Of a stretch of DNA of 14,911 nt, positions 8,041 through 14,575 are shown one piece after another. A program made the position numbers and the translations under genes. The DNA comes from Opacimonas sp040514355 (GTDB lineage: Bacteria; Pseudomonadota; Gammaproteobacteria; Enterobacterales; Alteromonadaceae): the NCBI GenBank assembly GCA_040514355.1, contig JBEVCF010000016.1, positions 1 through 14,911 of the forward strand. The letters are read 5' to 3'. Positions within the stretch are counted from its first letter, which is position 1. Every line of letters begins with the position of its first letter. Under the pieces are notes generated by a model. That model was not told where the DNA came from, did not search any database, and worked only from the letters and a program-made list of their open reading frames with translations.

Positions 8041-8064
8041 TGCGTTTTGATTGTATTTAACGCA
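8041..8064. repeat. Dyad flanking the elbB -10 box
   Basis: TGCGTT (8041-8046) and AACGCA (8059-8064) are exact reverse complements separated by 12 bases that contain the predicted elbB -10 element (8050-8055). The position fits a repressor operator, although six-base arms could also arise by chance. Confidence 0.4.
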
Positions 8065-8078
8065 GGAGGAGATGTCTA
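8050..8078 (-). promoter_or_regulatory. Predicted sigma70 promoter for elbB-oxidoreductase operon
   Basis: On the - strand, TAGACA (8078-8073) is a 5-of-6 match to the -35 and TACAAT (8055-8050) a 5-of-6 match to the -10, with an ideal 17-base spacer. The start would fall near 8043, giving a leader of about 24 bases that contains the TAAGGA ribosome site. This is the best promoter match in the window. Confidence 0.6.
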
Positions 8079-8125
8079 TACAAAGCGTCTTGGACTGAAT
8101 AATTGCTGCTTATATGCAATCAAAA

Positions 8126-8156
8126 TTTTTGGGTTGATCATTTCCACGCCCAAAAA
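8126..8156. repeat. Inverted repeat between the divergent genes
   Basis: TTTTTGGG (8126-8133) pairs exactly with CCCAAAAA (8149-8156) across a 15-base centre that contains the palindrome TGATCA. It lies between the two divergent promoters. Its A:T pairs are at the base of the stem, so it does not have the layout of an intrinsic terminator. It is a possible protein-binding site. Confidence 0.4.
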
Positions 8157-8163
8157 ATGAAAA

Positions 8164-8192
8164 TAGGCAATTTGCTTTTTCGTGACTACAAT
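8164..8192 (+). promoter_or_regulatory. Candidate promoter for the AsmA-like gene
   Basis: TAGGCA (8164-8169, 4 of 6 to the -35) and TACAAT (8187-8192, 5 of 6 to the -10) are separated by 17 bases. The predicted start near 8199 gives a leader of about 33 bases carrying the AAAGGA ribosome site before the ATG at 8232. Confidence 0.45.
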
Positions 8193-8231
8193 TATGAAAG
8201 ATTGTACTAACACTCAACGAAAAGGATAACG

Positions 8232-9008
8232 ATGAAAAAGTTACTCATAGTGGTACTACTCATGATCGCTGTAGGTGCAGCGGTCGTTGGATATGGCTTG
8301 AACAACGCAGGTGCAATCATCAAACAACAGGTAGAGCGTCAAGGTTCGCGCTTTTTTGACACACAGGTTAGTCTGGCTAATGCCGACTTAGCTGTAAGTG
8401 AAGGGCGCCTTACATTGACAGGCTTGACTGTAGCAAACCCGCCAGGTTTTAGTGCCAATACTGCACTTGCCATCGACGCCATCACTATTGATTTACAAGG
8501 CTCCGCGAGTGAACCATATGTATTGCAAGCCTTCTCCGTCATCGCCCCTACTGTATTGTATGAAAGTAATGCCACAGGAGGCAGTAACTTATTAGCTTTA
8601 AAACAGGCCATTAGCAAACATTTACCACGCGGACAAACGTCACCTTCGTCTGAAACAGGCCCAGCCCCGACAGTGATTGTCGATAACATTACCATTGTTG
8701 ATACAGCGTTAACACTAGACTTAAGCGCCTTAGCTACCGAACAGTTTGGGGTGACCAACGCAAATTATGCCATGACTTTACCAACAATTTCAGTGGCTGG
8801 GATTGGTCAACCAAATGGTATACCTGCCAACCAGGTCGGTGCGGCGATTGCTGATGCGATGCTGAATGAAATTATCCAAGTTGCCAAGCGCGAAGCCAAG
8901 GAAACGCTGAAAGACAAGGCCAAAGAAAAATACAACGAAGAAATAAATAAGCAAAAAGACAAACTCAAAGAAAAAGCCAAACAAAAAATCAAAGGCTTGT
9001 TTGGCTAA
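8232..9008 (+). CDS. AsmA-like periplasmic/envelope protein of unknown function, Lys/Glu-rich tail
   Basis: A 258-residue protein with one N-terminal hydrophobic helix (about 3-22), either an uncleaved anchor or a signal peptide without an obvious cleavage motif. The body should therefore face the periplasm. Residues about 30-110 show the alternating pattern of AsmA/DUF748-like small proteins: VSLANADLAVSEGRLTLTGL, then LTVANPPGFSAN and AIDAITIDL. A second beta-like segment follows at about 147-193. The last 45 residues (about 214-258) are an uninterrupted charged helix dominated by Lys and Glu, with runs such as KDKLKEKAKQKIKGLFG. Known large AsmA relatives act in envelope lipid transport or assembly; nothing here proves that for this small protein. 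AAAGGA precedes the ATG at good spacing. It is divergent from elbB and appears to be a single-gene unit. I do not recognise a gene name. Confidence 0.75.
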   Translation: MKKLLIVVLLMIAVGAAVVGYGLNNAGAIIKQQVERQGSRFFDTQVSLANADLAVSEGRLTLTGLTVANPPGFSANTALAIDAITIDLQGSASEPYVLQAFSVIAPTVLYESNATGGSNLLALKQAISKHLPRGQTSPSSETGPAPTVIVDNITIVDTALTLDLSALATEQFGVTNANYAMTLPTISVAGIGQPNGIPANQVGAAIADAMLNEIIQVAKREAKETLKDKAKEKYNEEINKQKDKLKEKAKQKIKGLFG

Positions 9009-9014
9009 ATTGTA

Positions 9015-9075
9015 ATGTGTTAACCCTCTACAATAATCAATGTGGGTTTATCACGTGCCTGAGTTAATAACACAT
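9015..9075. repeat. Inverted repeat in the convergent junction
   Basis: ATGTGTTA (9015-9022) and TAACACAT (9068-9075) are exact reverse complements bracketing most of the 84-base gap between two convergent genes. A smaller dyad AACCC/GGGTT (9022-9026 and 9044-9048) lies within. No T tract follows on either strand, so a terminator role is uncertain. Confidence 0.35.
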
Positions 9076-9092
9076 GTACACGCTCAGCTTGC

Positions 9093-9740
9093 TTAGAATT
9101 TATAGATGAGACCTAACTGAAGTGAAGTAGGCTCATAATCTAGCCCATTCATACGCCCTATTGCGCCCTCTTCAGCAGCTAGATCAACACCCGAAATACT
9201 CGTATACCTTGCTTCAAATTGTAAAGCCCAATGTTTATTGAATCTGTAGTTGGTGCCTACAATGGCCTGCAAACCAACATCCCCACTGCCTGAATATGAA
9301 AGCTCACTACCATCTCGTTCTAAATCAATGTCGATCTCTTGCACCCAGACCAATCCTGCACCGATGTAAGGCTGCCAATTTGAGAGTGAGGAAAAATGGT
9401 AAAGGCCGTTAAGATAAAAAGTACTCGAGGCATAGTTTCCCTCTGGATAGCTCAACGCTTCAGTAATATTGGTTTGCGACTCATTACTCCGATACTCCCA
9501 TCCAAATTCTACTGCCAGATTATCGTTGTAATAATATCCCCCACTGAGCCCTGCATTAAACCCTGCGTCTAAATTAATCGCAGCATTGCCACTGACTGTG
9601 CCATTAATATTGTTAGCATCAGCTACAATATCTGACATGCTACTCAAACCCATATAAGGTTTAATAAACCAATTCTCGGCATTTGCAGTACAAGGAATAA
9701 CGAATGCTGCAATCACGCATGTTTTCACTAATGAATTCAT
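9093..9740 (-). CDS. Outer-membrane beta-barrel protein (OmpA/OmpW-like porin-fold family)
   Basis: A 215-residue exported protein. The signal peptide (hydrophobic core about 7-16, cleavage after the TANA motif at residue 21) leads into WFIKPYMGLSS, the usual first strand of small eight-stranded barrels of the OMP_b-brl type. Alternating aromatic/hydrophobic strands follow, for example GLSGGYYYNDNLAVEFGWEY, WQPYIGAGLVW, YRFNKHWALQFEARYTSISG and the terminal LQLGLIYKF. The C-terminal Phe is the recognition signal for the Bam assembly machinery. There is no OmpA-like peptidoglycan-binding domain. The ATG at 9740 has AGAGGT eight bases upstream. It is divergent from the LytTR regulator gene, so that regulator might control it, but this rests only on position. 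The function is unknown; candidates are a structural barrel or a small-molecule channel. Confidence 0.85.
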   Translation of the reverse strand: MNSLVKTCVIAAFVIPCTANAENWFIKPYMGLSSMSDIVADANNINGTVSGNAAINLDAGFNAGLSGGYYYNDNLAVEFGWEYRSNESQTNITEALSYPEGNYASSTFYLNGLYHFSSLSNWQPYIGAGLVWVQEIDIDLERDGSELSYSGSGDVGLQAIVGTNYRFNKHWALQFEARYTSISGVDLAAEEGAIGRMNGLDYEPTSLQLGLIYKF

Positions 9741-9760
9741 AAATGTTGACCTCTTTTGCG

Positions 9761-9773
9761 CTTAATAATTAAG
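9761..9773. repeat. Perfect palindrome in the barrel/LytTR divergent region
   Basis: CTTAAT-A-ATTAAG is a perfect six-base dyad around one central base. It lies 20 bases upstream of the barrel-protein start and 16 bases before a TATAAT on the other strand. It is a possible operator for one or both divergent genes, though AT-rich palindromes also arise by chance. Confidence 0.4.
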
Positions 9774-9800
9774 TTTTGTGGACACGTTTATAATAGTCAA
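9772..9800 (-). promoter_or_regulatory. Weak promoter candidate for the outer-membrane barrel gene
   Basis: On the - strand, TTGACT (9800-9795) matches the -35 at 5 of 6 bases. The hexamer 17 bases on, AAAACT (9777-9772), matches the -10 at only 3 of 6, so an activator might be needed. It overlaps the TATAAT of the divergent gene. Confidence 0.25.
9789..9794 (+). promoter_or_regulatory. Perfect -10 box, candidate LytTR gene promoter
   Basis: TATAAT is a full consensus -10, but nothing resembling a -35 lies 15-18 bases upstream (TAATTA at 17) and there is no extended -10 TG. Transcription from here would start near 9801, some 88 bases before the preferred ATG. Confidence 0.3.
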
Positions 9801-9888
9801 AAAGAAACATTTGTTAGACTTTAATGCATGAGCTGGCAATATATTGAACGAATGGGCTTGGCACTTTACCAATGGGATTATTTTTTTC

Positions 9889-10695
9889 ATGAACAAACAC
9901 TTCCCGCTCGGAGATATACACCCTATAAAATATTTTTACCTGGTTGCTTCTGTTACAGGCGTCTTATTTGCTTTCGTTTCTCAATCAGAATCCACACCCT
10001 TGATTTGGCATTTCATTATTTGGCAATTACAAGCCTTTATTCCTATGACGTTTTTAATTACTGTTCATATAGGATGTTTGCAATTACCATTTTTTAACCG
10101 CTTCAAGCCTTGGCAGCAGTTATGTATTTCAGGCGTGGTCGGGAGCTTGCTCTTTGCCCCGTTTGCGCTATTAATAGATATTTATATCGTAGGTGAAGGC
10201 CTACCCAATAACGTCATCTACGAGCTTGTTGATGAAACTCTTGCGGTTATACCGCCCGTGACAATATTTTGGATACTGATAAACCTACCTTGTTTGCATG
10301 GACTTGAGTATCAAAAACGCTCAGTGCTAAACGAACCACAAAGCCATAAACACTCAAGGTCACATACGCAACCTCAACCAGCATTTTTAGCGTTGACACC
10401 CATCACCGATATCGATGAGGTCGTTTATTTATCTGCTCAACTTCACTATCTTGAAGTAGCGACAGCAGAAGATAAATATCTCATTCTATATTCCTTGGCA
10501 AAAGCCATCGATGAAATTCCACCACACCTTGGTATACAAACACATCGCTCGCATTGGGTTGCTTTGAACCATATAAAGTCATTTAATAAAACAGGTCGGC
10601 AAGGTGAGATGTTAATGCAATCAGGCGTAAAGATACCCATTAGTCGTGCTAACTTAAGCAAGGTCAATACACTTGTTGGGTTGAGTCTGTCATAG
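9889..10695 (+). CDS. Membrane-anchored LytTR-family transcriptional regulator
   Basis: A 268-residue regulator with an N-terminal membrane domain and a C-terminal LytTR DNA-binding domain. Four hydrophobic segments fall at about 13-31, 38-62, 77-97 and 118-136. A polar, His-rich linker (about 139-164) leads to the LytTR domain (about 165-262), recognised from DEVVYLSAQLHYLEVATAED, the HRSHWVALNHI segment (219-229) and PISRANLSKV (250-259). There is no receiver domain with a phosphorylatable Asp, and no sensor kinase gene is adjacent, so it may sense a membrane signal directly. The start is uncertain. ATG at 9889 is preferred because the first span follows soon after. TTG at 9844 would add 15 residues. 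A stop at 9829-9831 limits any further extension. None of these has a good ribosome site. It is divergent from the barrel-protein gene, and the target genes are unknown. Confidence 0.85.
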   Translation: MNKHFPLGDIHPIKYFYLVASVTGVLFAFVSQSESTPLIWHFIIWQLQAFIPMTFLITVHIGCLQLPFFNRFKPWQQLCISGVVGSLLFAPFALLIDIYIVGEGLPNNVIYELVDETLAVIPPVTIFWILINLPCLHGLEYQKRSVLNEPQSHKHSRSHTQPQPAFLALTPITDIDEVVYLSAQLHYLEVATAEDKYLILYSLAKAIDEIPPHLGIQTHRSHWVALNHIKSFNKTGRQGEMLMQSGVKIPISRANLSKVNTLVGLSLS

Positions 10696-10759
10696 TGAAC
10701 TACCCAGCAACATTATTTTGTCGTGATCACTGGATTGGCTCGGCGCACTTTGATTCATC

Positions 10760-10799
10760 GGAAATAAGCAATTTGTATTAATAACACAAGTCTATTTCC
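10760..10799. repeat. Inverted repeat downstream of the LytTR gene
   Basis: GGAAATA (10760-10766) pairs exactly with TATTTCC (10793-10799), with a possible inner TTGT/ACAA pairing (10773-10776 with 10786-10789). It is AT-rich with no T tract. It could be a weak RNA structure ending the LytTR transcript or a protein site in the upstream region of the glucanase gene. Confidence 0.3.
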
Positions 10800-10832
10800 A
10801 ACGTTATGTAGCCCTGTAACAAGTAAAATAGA

Positions 10833-10862
10833 TTGAATAAATGTAACTAAAATGTTTATATG
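10833..10862 (+). promoter_or_regulatory. Candidate promoter for the GH81 glucanase gene
   Basis: TTGAAT (10833-10838) and TATATG (10857-10862), each 4 of 6 to consensus, are separated by 18 bases. Transcription would start near 10869, which places the LacI-type operator at about +9 to +22, a normal site for repression. This is a moderate match only. Confidence 0.35.
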
Positions 10863-10876
10863 TGGTTGTGATTTAT

Positions 10877-10890
10877 TGAAAGCGCTTACA
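10877..10890. promoter_or_regulatory. LacI/GalR-family operator upstream of the glucanase gene
   Basis: TGAAAGCGCTTACA is a 14-base dyad with a central CG and one mismatched pair. It fits the well-known LacI/GalR-family pattern TGnAAnCGnTTnCA. It ends 34 bases before the glucanase ATG and lies in non-coding DNA. A sugar-responsive repressor, not encoded in this window, probably binds here and is released in the presence of a glucan breakdown product. The identity of the repressor is unknown. Confidence 0.75.
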
Positions 10891-10924
10891 TTTGTGGGTT
10901 CTTTTTAGTTCCCCAAGGAAATGT

Positions 10925-13900
10925 ATGAAAAAAATATTATTAGCCACTAGTACAATCTTAACCCTTGCCGCGTGCGGTGGTGGAAGTTCATCTAGCCCTA
11001 CTACACCAACACCTTCGGATACACAGGCGCCTGTTATCACCATATCTGGTGGTAATACAGCCCAACATACAGCGGGTACCGCATTTGTGGCACCAAGTGC
11101 AACAGTCACCGATAATGTAGATAGTGGTTTGCAAGCTACGGTCACAGGTAATGTTGGTACAGAGCCTGGGACTTACACGCTTGTTTATTCAGCAACCGAT
11201 GCTGCTAACAACACCACAACCGTTAACTTAACTGTTCAGGTCGTCGCCCCAGCCGATACACAAGCTCCAGTCATTATCATATCTGGTGGTAATACAGCCC
11301 AACATACAGCGGGTACCGCATTTGTAGCACCAAGTGCAACAGTCACCGATAATGTAGATAGTGGTTTGCAGGCTACTGTCACAGGTAATGTTGGTACAGA
11401 GCCTGGGACTTACACACTTGTTTATTCAGCAACCGATGCTGCTAACAATACCACAACCGTTAACTTAACTGTTCAAGTTGTTGCTCCTGAGCCACAAGAG
11501 CCACCGTCTAATGATGCCAGTGACATCGGTGTTTTTGATGGTGCAGCATTAGCGCGCTGGGATTTAGGATTTAATGCATTTGATGCGGCGATTGATTATG
11601 CGGAATGTAATAACGATGGTGGTGCAGGTTGTCCAAGTATCTCGTGGACAATCGAGGAAAATTCACAAAAGGGCGACGTGTTACGCATCGCTCACGCTTC
11701 TAACAATCAGTTAGCGGGCTTCTTCATAAAAACAGCCAACCCCGTTAATTTAACTGATTATGCTCAGGGCGCTTTATTATTTGATATTCGTCTTGTCAGT
11801 GGTGATCCCCGAATCTCGTTAAAACTCGATTGTGTTTATCCCTGTACTTCAGGAGATCAAACACTTAATGAAAACATCACGACAACTTGGGCAACCAAAA
11901 TGGTGCCTTTGTCTGAATTACAACGTGCAGGCTTGGATTTAAGTAAAGTAGATACAGGCATCGTTATTTGGGCGACAGGGCATAACAACACTGTGTTTGA
12001 ATTAGCCAATATCCGTTTTGTTAAAACCACGCCAGACTTGCCGTCTTCCATTGGCGAAAATACGAGTAATCCGAGCCAGCCAAATGATCAGGTGATCATT
12101 GAGCCGCTGCGCTTTGGTAAAGGTACGGTTGCCGATCGAATCAATCCTGCTAGTTTTCGTTGTGTTTATGACTATGGTAATTGGATCTACAGCGCTGGGG
12201 TAACATTACCAGGTATTGGTGGTTGTGATACAGAGACACAAACCCCGCTCGGTCAACCTACATATCGTCAAACTCAAGTCACAGGTCCTGCTGCTGAGAA
12301 ACCTTTTGCGGCGCACAGGTGGTGGGGTTCGGTCTCATTCTTAGGCGAAATGCAACTAGGTAACCCAAGTGATGCTGCATACATAACACCCGATCCGATT
12401 ATCGCACGCATCCATAACACAGGTGTTCGTATGATGGGGATCCCAACGGGGTTACAATTTACCGGTGACGGTTTCCATTATCCGATTCCAGACCCGTTCA
12501 CTGAAGTATTTGATGGATTGGCTATTACCCATGCAACAGCAAGTAATTTAGAAGCCAAGATGTATGACTATAGTGATGGCAGCGTCACTGTGCAATGGAC
12601 TGCAAACGGTACTCCTGCCTTGCAAGCGACGTTTGTATATGGTTCTGCATATGTCTATTTTACAGTGCTAGATGGTGCAGTGAACATCAGAACACTGCGT
12701 GAAGACGGTGGAGAAAAAGGTATTTTCCACGAATCTGATGGCAATCTTGGTGTAATGACCAGTGTAGCTGGCAATACCAATTACTACCTAATTTCTGGTG
12801 CGCCTGGCACAACCTTTAACAACATAACAGGCAATGTGATTGGTGTGAATCCTGTAGGTGATAAGTTTACTGTGGCATTACTCCCTACATTAACAACACC
12901 TTCTAATACATTGATTACTACTTTCAAAAACTACGCTCTAAACGAAGTTAAGGCAGTCGATATTGCTTATACAATTGATGCACAAACGCAAGCTGTAAGC
13001 ACTGAACACCGTTATGTAGGTCTTGACGGCAGTACGATTGAAACCTTGATGGGCTTACAACCGCTGCAATGGAAGCACGGCTCAGCGGTTACGACAGTTG
13101 AACAAATTAGAAGTGCTCGAGGGATTATTAAGTATGTAGTAGGTGATACCTATACTTACGAAGTACCGAGTGTAGGTGTATTACCTACTTTACCGCATTT
13201 TGCACAAAGCATTGATGTGGCAGAGTTAACGCGCCTGGTTGATGAGTTCCTTGCTCAACCACAAGATACTTGGGTACGTCACCCAGATCCAAATTTGATA
13301 GTGAAAGATGCCTACTGGACGGGTAAATCGTACAGCAAGGTGGCTGAACTGATAGCCATTGCAGATAGTGCAGGTTTAACCGAACAAAAAGCCACCCTCT
13401 TGAATTGGCTTCAAGCAGAATTAACCAGTTGGTTTACAGCGGTCGATGCAAACGGTGTATTAAAGGAAGAACGTTATTTTATTTATGATGCGCAATGGGA
13501 TACGTTACTCGCAGTTGAAGAGTCGTTCGCGTCACATCAACAACTTAATGACCACCACTTCCATTATGGGTATTTTGTAAGAGCGGCGGCTGAGGTGTGT
13601 CGACACGATGCAAACTGGTGCTCAGATACAGAATACGGACCAATGATTGAGTTATTGATCAGGGATTATGCCGCGGGGCGCGATGATGATCTATTCCCTT
13701 ACATGCGTCATTTTGATCCTGCTAATGGTTTTTCTTGGGCGTCTGGCAATGTAAACTTTGCTCGCGGCAATAACAACGAGTCAACGTCAGAAGCAGCAAA
13801 TGCATATGGCGCAATGGTTTTATTCGGTTTGGCGACTGACAATCAAGCCATGGTCGAGCGCGGTTTATATTTGCATAGTTTGACTTCAGCCTCATTTTGG

Positions 13901-14515
13901 CAATATTGGAATAACATTGACCGCTACCTGAATAAACCAGCCGACTACGATAATTTCATCAATGAATATCGCGAAATTACCACATCGATTATTTGGGGAG
14001 ATGGTGCAGTATTCTCTACATGGTTTAGTGGCGCAAGTGCCCATATCTTAGGGATCCAAGCACTACCCAGTAATCCCTTAACCCTTCATATTGGGTTGTA
14101 TGATGACTACTTGGATGATTATATTGATGTAGGTTTACGTGAATCTCCCAATCGTCTTCCATCGGGTCTACCGACGGATCAATGGCGTGATATTTGGTGG
14201 AATATTATGGCGTTAACTCAACCTGAAAATGCCATAGCTGACTACTCAAATATGCCAAGCTACACACCAGAAGCGGGTGAAACCAAAGCACATACTTATC
14301 ATTGGATGCATACTTTCAAAGAGATCGGCAAGCTGAAAATGGGGACAGGCAATGTAACAGCTGATTACCCTGCAGCGATGTTGTTTAGTACTGAAACACA
14401 AAACTCTTATGTCATTTATAACTACACAAACACACCTAGAACGGTCACTTTTAGCGACGGGCAACAAGTCACAGCAACGGGTAAAGGTATGTTTGTGGTA
14501 CAAACGAATAGATAA
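10925..14515 (+). CDS. Lipoprotein GH81 endo-beta-1,3-glucanase (laminarinase) with two Ig-like repeats and an ExoP-like carbohydrate-binding domain
   Basis: A 1196-residue secreted lipoprotein that should hydrolyse internal beta-1,3-glucan bonds (laminarin, curdlan, fungal-type glucans) at the cell surface or in the periplasm. A type II signal peptide ends in LTLAAC, with Cys17 as the lipidated residue, followed by a Gly/Ser-rich tether. Two 79-residue Ig-like (DUF5011-type) repeats occupy 32-110 and 111-189. Residues about 202-369 resemble the C-terminal carbohydrate-binding domain of ExoP-like glucosidases, with LDCVYPCTSGDQ and ANIRFVKT. The GH81 region runs from about 390 to the end: FAAHRWWGS, NDHHFHYGYF (875-884), PYMRHFDPANGFSWASG and NESTSEAANAY (951-961). 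Asp876, Glu952 and Glu956 fall where GH81 enzymes carry the general acid, the general base and a further essential Glu. The ATG at 10925 is chosen over an in-frame GTG at 10892 because AAGGAA sits just before it and the signal peptide begins there. It is likely controlled by the upstream LacI-type operator. Confidence 0.93.
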   Translation: MKKILLATSTILTLAACGGGSSSSPTTPTPSDTQAPVITISGGNTAQHTAGTAFVAPSATVTDNVDSGLQATVTGNVGTEPGTYTLVYSATDAANNTTTVNLTVQVVAPADTQAPVIIISGGNTAQHTAGTAFVAPSATVTDNVDSGLQATVTGNVGTEPGTYTLVYSATDAANNTTTVNLTVQVVAPEPQEPPSNDASDIGVFDGAALARWDLGFNAFDAAIDYAECNNDGGAGCPSISWTIEENSQKGDVLRIAHASNNQLAGFFIKTANPVNLTDYAQGALLFDIRLVSGDPRISLKLDCVYPCTSGDQTLNENITTTWATKMVPLSELQRAGLDLSKVDTGIVIWATGHNNTVFELANIRFVKTTPDLPSSIGENTSNPSQPNDQVIIEPLRFGKGTVADRINPASFRCVYDYGNWIYSAGVTLPGIGGCDTETQTPLGQPTYRQTQVTGPAAEKPFAAHRWWGSVSFLGEMQLGNPSDAAYITPDPIIARIHNTGVRMMGIPTGLQFTGDGFHYPIPDPFTEVFDGLAITHATASNLEAKMYDYSDGSVTVQWTANGTPALQATFVYGSAYVYFTVLDGAVNIRTLREDGGEKGIFHESDGNLGVMTSVAGNTNYYLISGAPGTTFNNITGNVIGVNPVGDKFTVALLPTLTTPSNTLITTFKNYALNEVKAVDIAYTIDAQTQAVSTEHRYVGLDGSTIETLMGLQPLQWKHGSAVTTVEQIRSARGIIKYVVGDTYTYEVPSVGVLPTLPHFAQSIDVAELTRLVDEFLAQPQDTWVRHPDPNLIVKDAYWTGKSYSKVAELIAIADSAGLTEQKATLLNWLQAELTSWFTAVDANGVLKEERYFIYDAQWDTLLAVEESFASHQQLNDHHFHYGYFVRAAAEVCRHDANWCSDTEYGPMIELLIRDYAAGRDDDLFPYMRHFDPANGFSWASGNVNFARGNNNESTSEAANAYGAMVLFGLATDNQAMVERGLYLHSLTSASFWQYWNNIDRYLNKPADYDNFINEYREITTSIIWGDGAVFSTWFSGASAHILGIQALPSNPLTLHIGLYDDYLDDYIDVGLRESPNRLPSGLPTDQWRDIWWNIMALTQPENAIADYSNMPSYTPEAGETKAHTYHWMHTFKEIGKLKMGTGNVTADYPAAMLFSTETQNSYVIYNYTNTPRTVTFSDGQQVTATGKGMFVVQTNR
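11018..11491 (+). repeat. Two tandem 237-base repeats encoding Ig-like domains
   Basis: The copies at 11018-11254 and 11255-11491 have the same length (79 codons, in frame) and differ at roughly 18 bases. Almost all differences are silent: only one Thr-to-Ile change near the start and an Ala-to-Glu at the last-but-one codon alter the protein. The substitutions crowd at the two ends of the unit, while the central ~190 bases are nearly identical. This looks like a recent duplication or continuing gene conversion. Other copy numbers could exist in related strains, and short-read assembly could have collapsed extra copies. Confidence 0.9.
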
Positions 14516-14546
14516 GAATTTAACAAGCCCTAATTTTGGGAGTAAA

Positions 14547-14575
14547 CCCCGCATGTTTGTCTAACCTATGCGGGG
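14547..14575 (+). terminator. GC-rich hairpin after the glucanase gene
   Basis: CCCCGCAT (14547-14554) pairs exactly with ATGCGGGG (14568-14575) around a 13-base loop, 31 bases after the stop codon. The bases that follow are only moderately T-rich. A second weaker outer pairing, AAGCCC (14525-14530) with GGGCTT (14592-14597), leads directly into a run of six T, so the nested structure as a whole may be the terminator. Confidence 0.6.

Noticed and set aside
9770..9791. Two partial LytTR-type boxes (TAAGTTTTG and CACGTTTAT) as an autoregulatory site
   Set aside because: Each misses the consensus by one base, and their 13-base start-to-start spacing does not fit the two-helical-turn spacing of known LytTR direct repeats.
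9828..10097. An 89-codon + strand frame starting at ATG 9828, overlapping the start of the LytTR gene in another frame
   Set aside because: Its first ~30 residues look protein-like, but the rest has no family features, while the overlapping frame carries the membrane helices leading to the LytTR domain. A frameshift joining the two was considered, but there is no homopolymer error or family motif that requires it.
10723..10730. GTGATCAC as a CRP site upstream of the glucanase gene
   Set aside because: The half-sites are fused into an eight-base palindrome, whereas CRP needs TGTGA and TCACA separated by six bases.
10892..10924. GTG at 10892 as the start of the glucanase gene
   Set aside because: It would place eleven polar residues before the signal peptide and ignore the AAGGAA ribosome site directly before ATG 10925.
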